Part shown: positions 7,218-14,098 of the stretch, in pieces
Layout of the letters: each line of letters opens with the position of its first letter
How positions within the stretch are numbered: the stretch's first letter is position 1
Origin: Candidatus Binataceae bacterium
Lineage (GTDB): Bacteria > Desulfobacterota > Binatia > Binatales > Binataceae
Reading direction: 5' to 3'
Length of the DNA: 32,082 bases
Assembly (NCBI GenBank): GCA_035500095.1
Contig: DATJXN010000076.1
Location: forward strand, 1 to 32,082
Notes under the pieces: model-generated
Database searches by the model: none
Seen by the model: the letters and a program-made list of their open reading frames with translations, nothing else
What the model was told of the DNA's origin: nothing
Position numbers and translations under genes: made by a program

Positions 7218-8240
7218 TCAGCCGGCCGCCGCCGCGCTCTGATAGCTCCGGCCGTGGGCGTTGGGATTGAAGCCGAGCGAGCTCAGATGCGACTTGATAC
7301 GGTCGTTGAGCAGCCCGACCTTGTCCATGTTCGCGACGACCTGCTGATGCATCTCGCGGCGGAACATCTGACGGAACATGGCCTGCTCGGTGCCCTTGGC
7401 TACCTCCTGACGGTAGCGTTCGATCCCGTCAACCTCGGCCTTGTTGAATCCCACCGCTTCATAGGCGTCGCGCGGAAACTGTCCGCTCATCACGAGGCGC
7501 AGAGCCTCCTTGGTGAAGTCTTCGACCTCGTGGCGCTCGGTCTCGCTCAGCTGCTCGATCTGTTCGGGCAGGCTCAGCACCGAGAAGCCCATGTGGCGGG
7601 ACTCGTCGCTCAGGATTCTCCGGCAGACGACGCCGAGCGTCGGGTCCTGCGCGCTCTCGGCGAGCATGCGGAAGAGCGACACCGCGAGCGTCTCGGCGAC
7701 GAGCTGCAGGCCGATAGTCTTGATGTACCACTTGCTGCTGCCGACCAGTTGATCGAACAGCGACTTCAGGTTGGTGGTCATCGGGTAGACCTTGTTGCCG
7801 AGGCGCTCCTTGATATAGCGCGCGAGCACTTCGGCGTGGCGCGCCTCGTCCACCACCTGCGTGGTCATGAAAAATTTCGCGTCGGTGGTCGGCACCATCT
7901 GGACCAGCTGGCTGCACGCGATCATCGCGCCCGATTCGCCGTGCAACAGTTGCGAAAGCCGCCAGGCCGAGAACTCGTGGTTGAGCTCGAGCCGCCCCTT
8001 CTTGTCGAGCTTTTCCCAGTACGTGCTGCCGTAGGCATCAATCAGACCGTCGTGAAATATGCCGCGCTCCGGATCGGCCGGCGCGCTCCAGTCGATATCG
8101 CTCGAGGCGTTCCACTGGTCGCGCTTGGCGTTCTCGTAAAGACGCCGCATGTCGGGCGCGTAGACTTCGTAGTCACGCTGGTAGATGGTGTCGATGGAGC
8201 TCGGGATCGAGTGCCACTTCTCGGACGTCATCTGAGCCAT
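7218..8240 (-). CDS. R2-like/ferritin-like diiron protein, putative oxygenase
   Basis: A 340-residue soluble helical protein. All six metal ligands of the R2-like ferritin superfamily are visible in order: Glu102 (HGESGAM), Glu132-x-x-His135 (DEARH), Glu183 (VAETLAV) and Glu213-x-x-His216 (DESRH). It should bind two irons and activate oxygen, or work as an oxidase. It resembles uncharacterised ferritin-like diiron proteins rather than classical ferritin or ribonucleotide reductase, and substrate is unknown. GAAGGGAG at 8249-8256 lies 8 bases before the ATG. It precedes a TetR regulator and follows enoyl-CoA hydratase and SDR genes on the same strand, which hints at oxidation of an acyl or alicyclic compound. 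A sigma70-type promoter and an operator candidate lie just upstream. Confidence 0.85.
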   Translation of the reverse strand: MAQMTSEKWHSIPSSIDTIYQRDYEVYAPDMRRLYENAKRDQWNASSDIDWSAPADPERGIFHDGLIDAYGSTYWEKLDKKGRLELNHEFSAWRLSQLLHGESGAMIACSQLVQMVPTTDAKFFMTTQVVDEARHAEVLARYIKERLGNKVYPMTTNLKSLFDQLVGSSKWYIKTIGLQLVAETLAVSLFRMLAESAQDPTLGVVCRRILSDESRHMGFSVLSLPEQIEQLSETERHEVEDFTKEALRLVMSGQFPRDAYEAVGFNKAEVDGIERYRQEVAKGTEQAMFRQMFRREMHQQVVANMDKVGLLNDRIKSHLSSLGFNPNAHGRSYQSAAAAG

Positions 8241-8298
8241 TTCAAGAACTCCCTTCGAGTGGATACGGGTCGTTGGAGAACAATCCCGTCCGCTAAAA

Positions 8299-8318
8299 CA
8301 AACGCTTGCTTGGTAAGC
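8299..8318. promoter_or_regulatory. Candidate TetR operator
   Basis: CAAACGCTTG (8299-8308) is palindromic at 8 of 10 positions, and GCTT-N7-AAGC (8304-8318) forms a second overlapping inverted repeat. Both cover the -10 box and the expected transcription start of the diiron-protein promoter. This is the usual place and style for a TetR repressor site; the TetR encoded by the second gene of the unit is the obvious candidate. Binding is inference. Confidence 0.5.
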
Positions 8319-8344
8319 ATATGAGCAGGTGCAGCTAATGTCAA
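8316..8344 (-). promoter_or_regulatory. Sigma70-type promoter of the diiron-protein/TetR unit
   Basis: On the minus strand a perfect -35 TTGACA (8344-8339) is followed by exactly 17 bases and TATGCT (8321-8316, 4 of 6 matches to TATAAT). The start of transcription should fall near 8309, leaving a leader of about 70 bases with a strong ribosome-binding site. It is the best consensus promoter in the window. Confidence 0.7.
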
Positions 8345-8409
8345 GCGTAAGCTAAGTCGCCTCTTCCGCAACCGGCCGTCTCCTAAAAAACAGCCAAATT
8401 AATGGGATT

Positions 8410-9189
8410 TTACCGCCCGGCGAACCTGGCTTCGCGGCGCTCCAGGAAGGCTGACAGACCCTCCTTGCGGTCCTCGGTCGCGTAGAGAAACGCCATCGCC
8501 TGCCGCTCGGCCTCGATGCCGGTCTTGAGGTTGCCGCTTTGCGCGATGCTCACCAAAAGCTTGCCGCATCGGATTCCCACTGGCGGCACCCTGAGCAGTT
8601 TCCGCGCCCATTGCGTCGCGACTTCCATCGCCAGGCCCGCGGGCGCGATTTCGTTGACCAGTCCGTGATGGAACGCCTGCTGCGCGGTCAGCGGATCGCC
8701 CGTGTAGATCATCTGCTTGGCGATCGCGGTCGGCAACATCCGCGGCAGCCGCTGGGTCCCGCCCGCGCCCGGCAGCAGACCGATTTTTATTTCGGGTACG
8801 CCGATGCTCGCGTCCTCGGCGATGATGCGAAAGTCGCAGCACAGCGAAATCTCGCATCCGCCGCCATAGGCGATTCCATTGATCGCCGCGATCGTCGGGC
8901 GGTCGAGGTCGTCGATCCCGTTGAAGGCCGTTTGGACACTCTCGATGAAGCCCATGAAGTCGGGCGCGCCGCCGACCTTGCTTAGCGCCGCAATATCCGC
9001 GCCGGCGCAGAATGCGCGGCCGTTGCCGGTGAAGATCACCACGCGCGCACCCGGGTCGGCGCGAATGTCTGCGGCGAGCTTGCGCAGGTCGTCGATCATC
9101 TCGGGATTGATCGCGTTCAGCTTGTTCGGCCGGTTGAAGCGCACGATCGCGACCCCCTCCGCACATTCGTATTGCAGCGTCTGGTACAT
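8410..9189 (-). CDS. Enoyl-CoA hydratase/isomerase family protein
   Basis: A complete 259-residue crotonase. Oxyanion-hole segment FCAGADIAAL near residue 60, then GGGCEISL with Glu113, then VPEIKIGLLPGAGGTQRL with Glu133. These match both catalytic acids (Glu144 and Glu164) of mitochondrial enoyl-CoA hydratase, so hydration of a 2-enoyl-CoA is well supported. AGGAG ends 5 bases before the ATG. It lies 74 bases downstream of a BadH-like dehydrogenase on the same strand. In Rhodopseudomonas the pair BadK (cyclohexenecarboxyl-CoA hydratase) and BadH act consecutively, so an alicyclic acyl-CoA is a possible substrate; general beta-oxidation is equally possible. The next gene downstream, the diiron protein, has its own promoter. 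Confidence 0.93.
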   Translation of the reverse strand: MYQTLQYECAEGVAIVRFNRPNKLNAINPEMIDDLRKLAADIRADPGARVVIFTGNGRAFCAGADIAALSKVGGAPDFMGFIESVQTAFNGIDDLDRPTIAAINGIAYGGGCEISLCCDFRIIAEDASIGVPEIKIGLLPGAGGTQRLPRMLPTAIAKQMIYTGDPLTAQQAFHHGLVNEIAPAGLAMEVATQWARKLLRVPPVGIRCGKLLVSIAQSGNLKTGIEAERQAMAFLYATEDRKEGLSAFLERREARFAGR

Positions 9190-9263
9190 CGCTTCTCCTG
9201 TCGTCTATTGGCTGTTGGCTGTTGCCTGTTTTCGAAACGGCGCTGAGTGGGCGAGCGCGCAGC

Positions 9264-10010
9264 CTAGACCATCGTCAACCCGCCGCTCACCGAGAGCGCC
9301 TGCCCCGTGATGTAGGACGCGTCGTCGGAAGCCAGAAACGCGACGGCGGCCGCGATGTCCGCGGGTTCGCCCAACCGGCGCATCGGCACCGCGCGCTTGA
9401 GCGCCTCGTGCAGCTTGGGATTGTGCTCTGCCAGCTCCTGCAGCATCGGCGTGTTGGTTGGTCCCGGGCAGACGCAATTGACGTTGATCGCGTGGCGCGC
9501 CATCTCGCGCGCGAGCGTTTTGCTGAACGCGATCACGCCGCCCTTGGCGCCCGAATAAACCGCCTCGCCGCTCGAGCCGACGCGGCCCGCGTCCGAGCTT
9601 ATCGACACGATTCGTCCGCCGCCGCGCGCGATCATCGAATCGAGCACCGCGCGGCAGCAATTGATCGGCCCGCGGAGATCGATCGCGATCACCTTGTCCC
9701 AGGTCTCCTCGCTGTTCTGCAGGAACGGCTCGGCGCGGTCCCATCCGGCGTTGTTCACCAGGATGTCGATCGGCCCCAGCCGCCGTTCGGCGTCGGCCAC
9801 CGCCGCGCGCACGCTGGCGAGGCTCGCCACGTCGATCGCGATTCCGATCGCGCCGCCGCCGACGTCTTTTGCCGCGTCCTCGGCCCCGGCCAGGTCAAGG
9901 TCGGCGAGCGCGACCCTGCATCCTTCCTCGCGCAGGCGCTGGGCGATCCCCTTGCCGATTCCGCGCCCCGCCCCGGTCACGAACGCCACCTTGCCGCTTA
10001 GTCCGCGCAT
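9264..10010 (-). CDS. SDR-family dehydrogenase, BadH-like
   Basis: A 248-residue classical short-chain dehydrogenase: TGAGRGIG (residues 12-19) for NAD(P) binding, NNAG (86-89), catalytic Ser139, Tyr152 and Lys156 (YSGAK). The segments NNAGWD, GRVGSSGEAVY and the end LSVSGGLTM closely match, from memory, 2-hydroxycyclohexanecarboxyl-CoA dehydrogenase BadH, more than FabG. It would oxidise a beta-hydroxyacyl-CoA to the ketone. An open frame extends upstream to 10079, but GGAGGG at 10019-10024 is 8 bases before the ATG at 10010 and residue 1 here starts the fold, so this start is chosen. First gene of a minus-strand set with enoyl-CoA hydratase. Specific substrate is not proven; FabG-type or other hydroxyacyl-CoA dehydrogenase remain alternatives. 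Confidence 0.92.
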   Translation of the reverse strand: MRGLSGKVAFVTGAGRGIGKGIAQRLREEGCRVALADLDLAGAEDAAKDVGGGAIGIAIDVASLASVRAAVADAERRLGPIDILVNNAGWDRAEPFLQNSEETWDKVIAIDLRGPINCCRAVLDSMIARGGGRIVSISSDAGRVGSSGEAVYSGAKGGVIAFSKTLAREMARHAINVNCVCPGPTNTPMLQELAEHNPKLHEALKRAVPMRRLGEPADIAAAVAFLASDDASYITGQALSVSGGLTMV

Positions 10011-10079
10011 CCAAGGGTCCCTCCAATCGAGTGTGCTTTGTGGGCGTTCCTTCGCGCAACTGAGTAATGTTCGCGCCAC

Positions 10080-10639
10080 TTTTCCGAATACTCAATGACC
10101 TGCCGCGCCCGTGCCGCACTTTGAGAATATGGACTTCGGACAAGTTGCGGTCAAATGGGCCGGCAACGCCGAATAGCCATATTTCCGTTTTAAGGTGCCC
10201 CTGCCGAGTCGGTGCCAGCGCCGCCGCCACCCGAACGCACGACTCATGGCCGCAAAAGGATGCTGGCGTAGGCTGCACGGGATGCGCGTCGTGCCCGCCT
10301 ACCGCGACTCCGGGCAGCCGGGCATGACAAGTTGATCTTACAGACTTTACGACATGGCGACAGGTTACGCGCTCGCGAGCGCGACGCGGGACGGCGGGAT
10401 GCGGCTCGACGCGAGGCGCAATCGAGAGCGACTGGCGCGACGTTAGACCGGCTGGTCGCGCGCTTTTCCGGGGTGCGTATCGAGGGCGAGGCCGCGCCGC
10501 GTGACGCCTTACCCGCCCATCCCGTCTGAAGAGTGATCCGATCGCGTTGCCGTCTGGATGATGCCCTTTTCAGTGAGGGTATCTTTCCTCGCCTGGAACA
10601 GATCGGCCGCGGTCGCCGGGTGGCGAGTTCGGAGCATTT
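10080..10639. other. Gene-poor region
   Basis: Some 560 bases without a convincing gene. Open frames of 65-127 codons exist on both strands but lack ribosome-binding sites and recognisable motifs. One imperfect hairpin stands out: GTAGGC-T-GCACG (10268-10279) pairs with CGTGC-CC-GCCTAC (10290-10302) around a 10-base loop, with no T-run. A perfect palindrome GCGCTCGCGAGCGC lies at about 10370-10383. Function unknown. Confidence 0.5.
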
Positions 10640-11029
10640 CTACGTGTCGGCTCCTTTGTTGACCACATGACGTCTTACGGCATCTACAAAAGCGTCTATA
10701 GGATCTGGATTCGTAAGCACTTCCGTCACGCCTTCGAGAGGGCCCAGCGAAGAAGTTGAGATCACAATCACGGGTATCCCTGCTATGAGCGGATCGCTTC
10801 TCTTACGGCGCAGAAATTCCCATCCGTCCATCACCGGCATCGAAAGAGACATCAGAACCACCAGGGATATCTGTCTATCAACTTTCAGCCTGTTCAGCGC
10901 TTCCCAGCCATTTTGTGCCGTTTTGACCCAAGCATTTTGTTTCTCCAGCAAATTTGACATAGCCGACAGCGCATCGCGGCTCTCGTGAACTATAAGAACC
11001 TTACGGTCGGATGTGCCCAGTGCCGGCAT
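10640..11029 (-). CDS. Stand-alone receiver-domain protein, phosphorylation site lost
   Basis: A 129-residue single REC (CheY-like) domain: VLIVHESRDALSAM at residues 11-24, SLVVLMSLSMPVMDGWEF at 55-72, IPVIVISTSS at 85-94, and a final helix. The fold motifs are clear, but the phosphorylation machinery is degenerate. The acidic pair near the N-terminus is His15-Glu16, the phospho-acceptor aspartate (three residues before MP) is Ser61, and the conserved lysine before Pro is Asn107; only the Ser/Thr at 91-92 remains. It is therefore an atypical, probably phosphorylation-independent receiver that may act by protein binding. No output domain or kinase gene adjoins it. Codon use looks less GC-rich than the neighbours. 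Weak AGGGT lies before the ATG. Confidence 0.85.
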   Translation of the reverse strand: MPALGTSDRKVLIVHESRDALSAMSNLLEKQNAWVKTAQNGWEALNRLKVDRQISLVVLMSLSMPVMDGWEFLRRKRSDPLIAGIPVIVISTSSLGPLEGVTEVLTNPDPIDAFVDAVRRHVVNKGADT

Positions 11030-11514
11030 AGCTACTGACCCTGCTGTGAGGTTGGCACATCATGAAGCGAAGAGCGAGTATGCAATATTTTTGTCAAGGA
11101 GTCCGGTACCCATCATTCGCGCTCGTCGTACTCGAAATCACATGGCCATTCGCCCGGCATCTGTCGCCGAAGGTCAACTTCGATGGCGATTAGCTAAACG
11201 AGCTTTTCCTCGCCTATGTCGGATTAGCGGCCCGCTGCTCGCCGAGTTCGCGGGGCAGGCCGACGCAATCGGCCTGCCGCGCGAGGTCGCGAAGGAACTG
11301 ACCGTGCACAGGATGCCCTTACACTTCCGCCGCCAGGCGACTTGACGCCAGAGGATCGCGAACGCTGTTGGCGCTGGGCGCGACAGCCGCGCTCGGGGCA
11401 AGTCCCAGGCCGTGATCGTGGCCGACGCGGCGCGCCAACTGCGACGCGCCGCCGCTAAAGGATTGACTCCAAGCCCGGCTCACCGAGCGCAATCCGGGCC
11501 GCCGCTCGTGCTCG
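11030..11514. other. Gene-poor region
   Basis: About 485 bases with no supported gene. Several frames of 60-110 codons overlap on both strands without motifs or start signals. A TTGACA at 11097-11092 (minus strand), about 65 bases before the receiver gene, resembles a -35 box, but there is no acceptable -10 at 16-18 bases. The segment could contain decayed coding sequence; I could not identify a parent gene. Confidence 0.4.
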
Positions 11515-11703
11515 CTAGCGTCCCTTCTTCTTCAGGTTCTCAAGGCTGCCGCGAACGGCGATGGATTTCCCCTCGATCAGCTCGAGCGAGATGTACATCC
11601 CATGTGTCGGGTCGTTGTGTTCCCGACCTTGCACAATCGCGGCGCAGTTTAACAGTACGGGCTCGTTGCTACCTAGCTCGTGCACGATGATCAGGTCTAC
11701 CAT
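11515..11703 (-). CDS. Small hypothetical protein (62 residues)
   Basis: A 62-residue protein preceded by AGGGGGTG about 7 bases before the ATG. It reads MVDLIIVHELGSNEPVLLNC, then a region with GMYISLELIEGKSIAV and a basic tail (LKKKGR). The pattern of a hydrophobic strand, a short LN step, and a final strand ending in G-K-x-I-x-V resembles the general layout of small all-beta proteins such as FlbD-like proteins, but similarity is too weak for a name. It sits alone between the receiver protein and the lipoprotein gene. Function unknown. Confidence 0.55.
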   Translation of the reverse strand: MVDLIIVHELGSNEPVLLNCAAIVQGREHNDPTHGMYISLELIEGKSIAVRGSLENLKKKGR

Positions 11704-11926
11704 CTGTCCGCACCCCCTTTCTTGGACAAAGATTCTGTCAAGTCAGACCCGAAGGACAGAAATCTTAATTAATTCGCGCGCAGCGGCGGCGTTAGACAAC
11801 GGTTCGTTCCTACATTATGCGAAATGCGAAACCCTGCGCAGGACCCGCGCACGGCGCGACTGTAGTCCCGTCACGCCGGCTATGGGAAAGGACCGGCGGC
11901 GGTTGCGGCGAGCGGTACTTCAATTC

Positions 11927-12643
11927 TCAGCTTATCCATCCCCGATCCTGGAATCTGAGCCTGAGCTGCTCGGCGATCTGGTCGGCGGTCGCCTTGGCCC
12001 TTCCCTGGAGTCCACTTCGGCCGCTCGCCTCGCTGTAGATTTTCGCTCCGCCAACCACGATTAGTCCGACCGGATTCGCCGTCGCGATTGCCACCGCGGC
12101 CGGCACTACCATCCCGGGCGCCTTGTTGCCGGAAGAAGTGAGCGTGCCGGAGCCCAGTTTGATCCAGCCCTGCTGGGTCACGGCGTAGCCCTCGACCACG
12201 GTATCCATTTCCGTGGTCCCCGCGCCGAAACCTACGACGAAGCGCTGAACCGCGCTGCCCGCGCCGCCGCCTGTGGCCGAGACGATATAGCCGCGGATTA
12301 CCGCGTCGCCGACCTGCGGCGACGCCCCAGGCCCGGCCTGAACGGCGTTCATCCCCATCGCGTTGATGTCGTTAACCAGTTCCGAGGCGATAAGCGCGCC
12401 AAGCTGGCGGCCCTGTTCGACCTCGTCGGGAGTCGGCGGCGTGCTCGGTGCGCTCATCGAGGCGGCAATCGAAGAGTTAGCCGGCATGTCGGCCGGGTTG
12501 GCTACGAAATTGTACACCCAGATCTGATTTGGCCGCGGCAGCCCCTGGGCGACCATCGGGGTCTGCTGGGTCACGCTCGTCGAAGCGCATCCGACGATCA
12601 GGAACACGAACAATATCGGCGCCGTACTGCTGAGAAACTTCAT
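11927..12643 (-). CDS. Outer-surface lipoprotein, DUF4410-like
   Basis: From the ATG at 12643 the product is 238 residues. AAGGGAGAG lies about 6 bases upstream, and the protein begins with a lipoprotein signal (FLSSTAPILFVFLIVGCAS) with the lipobox ending IVGC. An upstream in-frame start at 12709 would bury the signal and is rejected. The mature part has WVYNFVANPADMP, a helix with QLGALIASELVNDINAMGM, then VGDAVIRGYIVSATGGGAGSA and a Gly-rich VVGFGAG stretch. This order is that of the DUF4410 family of uncharacterised envelope lipoproteins. Near its end a Gly/Val-rich segment may be membrane-associating. Divergent from the amidohydrolase gene across 262 bases. Role unknown. Confidence 0.85.
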   Translation of the reverse strand: MKFLSSTAPILFVFLIVGCASTSVTQQTPMVAQGLPRPNQIWVYNFVANPADMPANSSIAASMSAPSTPPTPDEVEQGRQLGALIASELVNDINAMGMNAVQAGPGASPQVGDAVIRGYIVSATGGGAGSAVQRFVVGFGAGTTEMDTVVEGYAVTQQGWIKLGSGTLTSSGNKAPGMVVPAAVAIATANPVGLIVVGGAKIYSEASGRSGLQGRAKATADQIAEQLRLRFQDRGWIS

Positions 12644-12905
12644 CACACTCTCCCTTTGCGATCGTTTGGTCACACGCGGCAAAGCGGGGAAACCGCGCAG
12701 ACACGACACGAATCAGTTATGTAGCTTTTGCCCGCTCGTCAACGGCCCGGTTATCGAAAGCTATTGAACTCGATGCCATGTTCGCGACCGCACAGCGCCG
12801 CGGCGCCGCGCGCTCCTGTGCGCGAGGGAACAAACTCTGCTAGGAAGGACACTGGGGCCCGGCGCTGGCCGGACGCACCCGGTCCTCGCGCGGAGGCGAG
12901 CTGTG

Positions 12906-14024
12906 ATGAAGGCGATCGACGGCGACAGTCACTTCATGGAACCGATGGATCTGTTCGAGCGTTATATCGACCCGGCATTTCGCGAGCGCACGGTGAAGCT
13001 GATCCGCAATCCCGAGACCGGCAAGGCCGAGATGCTCGCCGACGGCAAACCGCTCAAGCTCCGCGATGTCGACCAGATCATGGGCATCCTGGTCGGATAC
13101 GGCGAGAAGGAGCAGGGCCTCGATATCGGCAACTTCGACCGTTACCTCGGCTACAGCCAGCAATGGCAGGACATGGACGCGCGCGTGCGCTTCCTCGACG
13201 AAGAAGGCTTCGACAAACAGGTGCTCTACCCGAGTCTCGGCATCGTATGGGAGGGCGAGGTCGACGATCCGGCGCTCGCCGACGCGCTCTGCCGCGCCTA
13301 CAACACATGGGCCTTCGAGCTGGCCGCGCCGCACAAGGACCGGCTGTTCCCCGCCGCTCACATCTCGATTCGCGATTACGCGCTCGCCGTGCGCGAGATG
13401 GAACGCGTGGCGAAACTCGGCGCACGGTCGATCTTCGTCTCTTCGGCGCCGGTGCGCGGGCACAGCTTCGGTCATCCGGAGTTCGACCCGGTGTGGGCGG
13501 CGGCCGAAGCGCTCGACCTCGCGGTCGGCATCCACCTGGTCTCGCATCGCAACTACACCGGCAGCGCCTGGTACAAGGATCCCAAGCCGGGCCTGATGTA
13601 CTTCACGATGAGCATCATCCAGGATCCGCGGATGGCGCTGACCACGATGGTGGTGGACGGCGTGTTCGAGCGCTTCCCCAAGCTGCGCGTGGCCACAGTC
13701 GAAGCGATGGTCGGATGGGTGGGCGAATGGATCGAGCGGCTGGATTATCGCTACTCGTACATGGGCCACACTTCGCAGATGAAACGCCCGGCCGAGGAAT
13801 ACTTCCATCGCAACATCTGGGTCAGCGCCGATCCGGAGGAGCGGATGTTTCCGTACATCGTGCAGTTCGCCGGCGACGATCGCTTCTTCATCGGCTCGGA
13901 CTATCCGCACGCCGAGGGTTTCGTGCGGCCGGTGGAAAAAGCGCGGAGCCGTCTGGCCTCGCTGCCCGCGGCGTCGATCGACAAGATTCTCGAGACCAAC
14001 GCGCGCGACTTCTACCACATCTGA
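12906..14024 (+). CDS. Amidohydrolase-2 family protein (ACMSD-like metal enzyme)
   Basis: A 372-residue TIM-barrel metal-dependent hydrolase or decarboxylase (PF04909 type). Visible sites: DGDSHFMEP at the N-terminus (Asp7, His9, replacing the usual HxH), His210/His214 in GIHLVSH, and Asp332/His335 in GSDYPHAEG. GGAGG lies 9 bases before the ATG; a GTG three bases earlier is possible. Members include decarboxylases of aromatic acids (ACMSD, gamma-resorcylate decarboxylase) and hydrolases, and this subgroup is uncharacterised. The gene ends 67 bases before boxR on the same strand, so it may feed an aromatic acid into the benzoyl-CoA route or merely be adjacent. No signal peptide, so cytoplasmic. 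Confidence 0.9.
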   Translation: MKAIDGDSHFMEPMDLFERYIDPAFRERTVKLIRNPETGKAEMLADGKPLKLRDVDQIMGILVGYGEKEQGLDIGNFDRYLGYSQQWQDMDARVRFLDEEGFDKQVLYPSLGIVWEGEVDDPALADALCRAYNTWAFELAAPHKDRLFPAAHISIRDYALAVREMERVAKLGARSIFVSSAPVRGHSFGHPEFDPVWAAAEALDLAVGIHLVSHRNYTGSAWYKDPKPGLMYFTMSIIQDPRMALTTMVVDGVFERFPKLRVATVEAMVGWVGEWIERLDYRYSYMGHTSQMKRPAEEYFHRNIWVSADPEERMFPYIVQFAGDDRFFIGSDYPHAEGFVRPVEKARSRLASLPAASIDKILETNARDFYHI

Positions 14025-14080
14025 TTTCCGCCCTTGGCGCGCCGCGGATGGTTGCCCGCGCGGCGGATTCGAGGTAGCGT

Positions 14081-14098
14081 GATGCAGTATAATGCATC
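14081..14098. promoter_or_regulatory. Candidate BoxR operator overlapping a TATAAT box
   Basis: GATGCA-N6-TGCATC is a perfect 18-base palindrome whose centre contains TATAAT (14088-14093). Operators of the BzdR/BoxR regulators are, from memory, built on TGCA repeats, including TGCA-N6-TGCA spacing. The site sits exactly at the start of boxR, so autorepression is the simple reading. The -35 region is poor (GGATTC-like). The annotated ATG of boxR lies within the palindrome. Confidence 0.65.

Noticed and set aside
7116..8324. 402-codon frame antisense to the diiron-protein gene
   Set aside because: The minus-strand protein has all six diiron ligands and a good start; the antisense frame has no motif.
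8350..8409. Terminator after the enoyl-CoA hydratase (a T6 run on the minus strand)
   Set aside because: No GC-rich stem precedes the T-run; only a weak A/T-rich palindrome is present.
11100..11480. Possible transposase or other gene remnant
   Set aside because: Translations in all frames gave no motif I recognise; short open frames are explained by composition.
12715..12742. Promoter for the DUF4410-like lipoprotein (TTGACG with CATAAC/ATAACT, minus strand)
   Set aside because: Spacing is only 15-16 bases and the -10 match is poor; not strong enough to annotate.
12840..14018. 392-codon frame antisense to the amidohydrolase
   Set aside because: Mirrors the codon structure of the conserved amidohydrolase; no recognisable domain.
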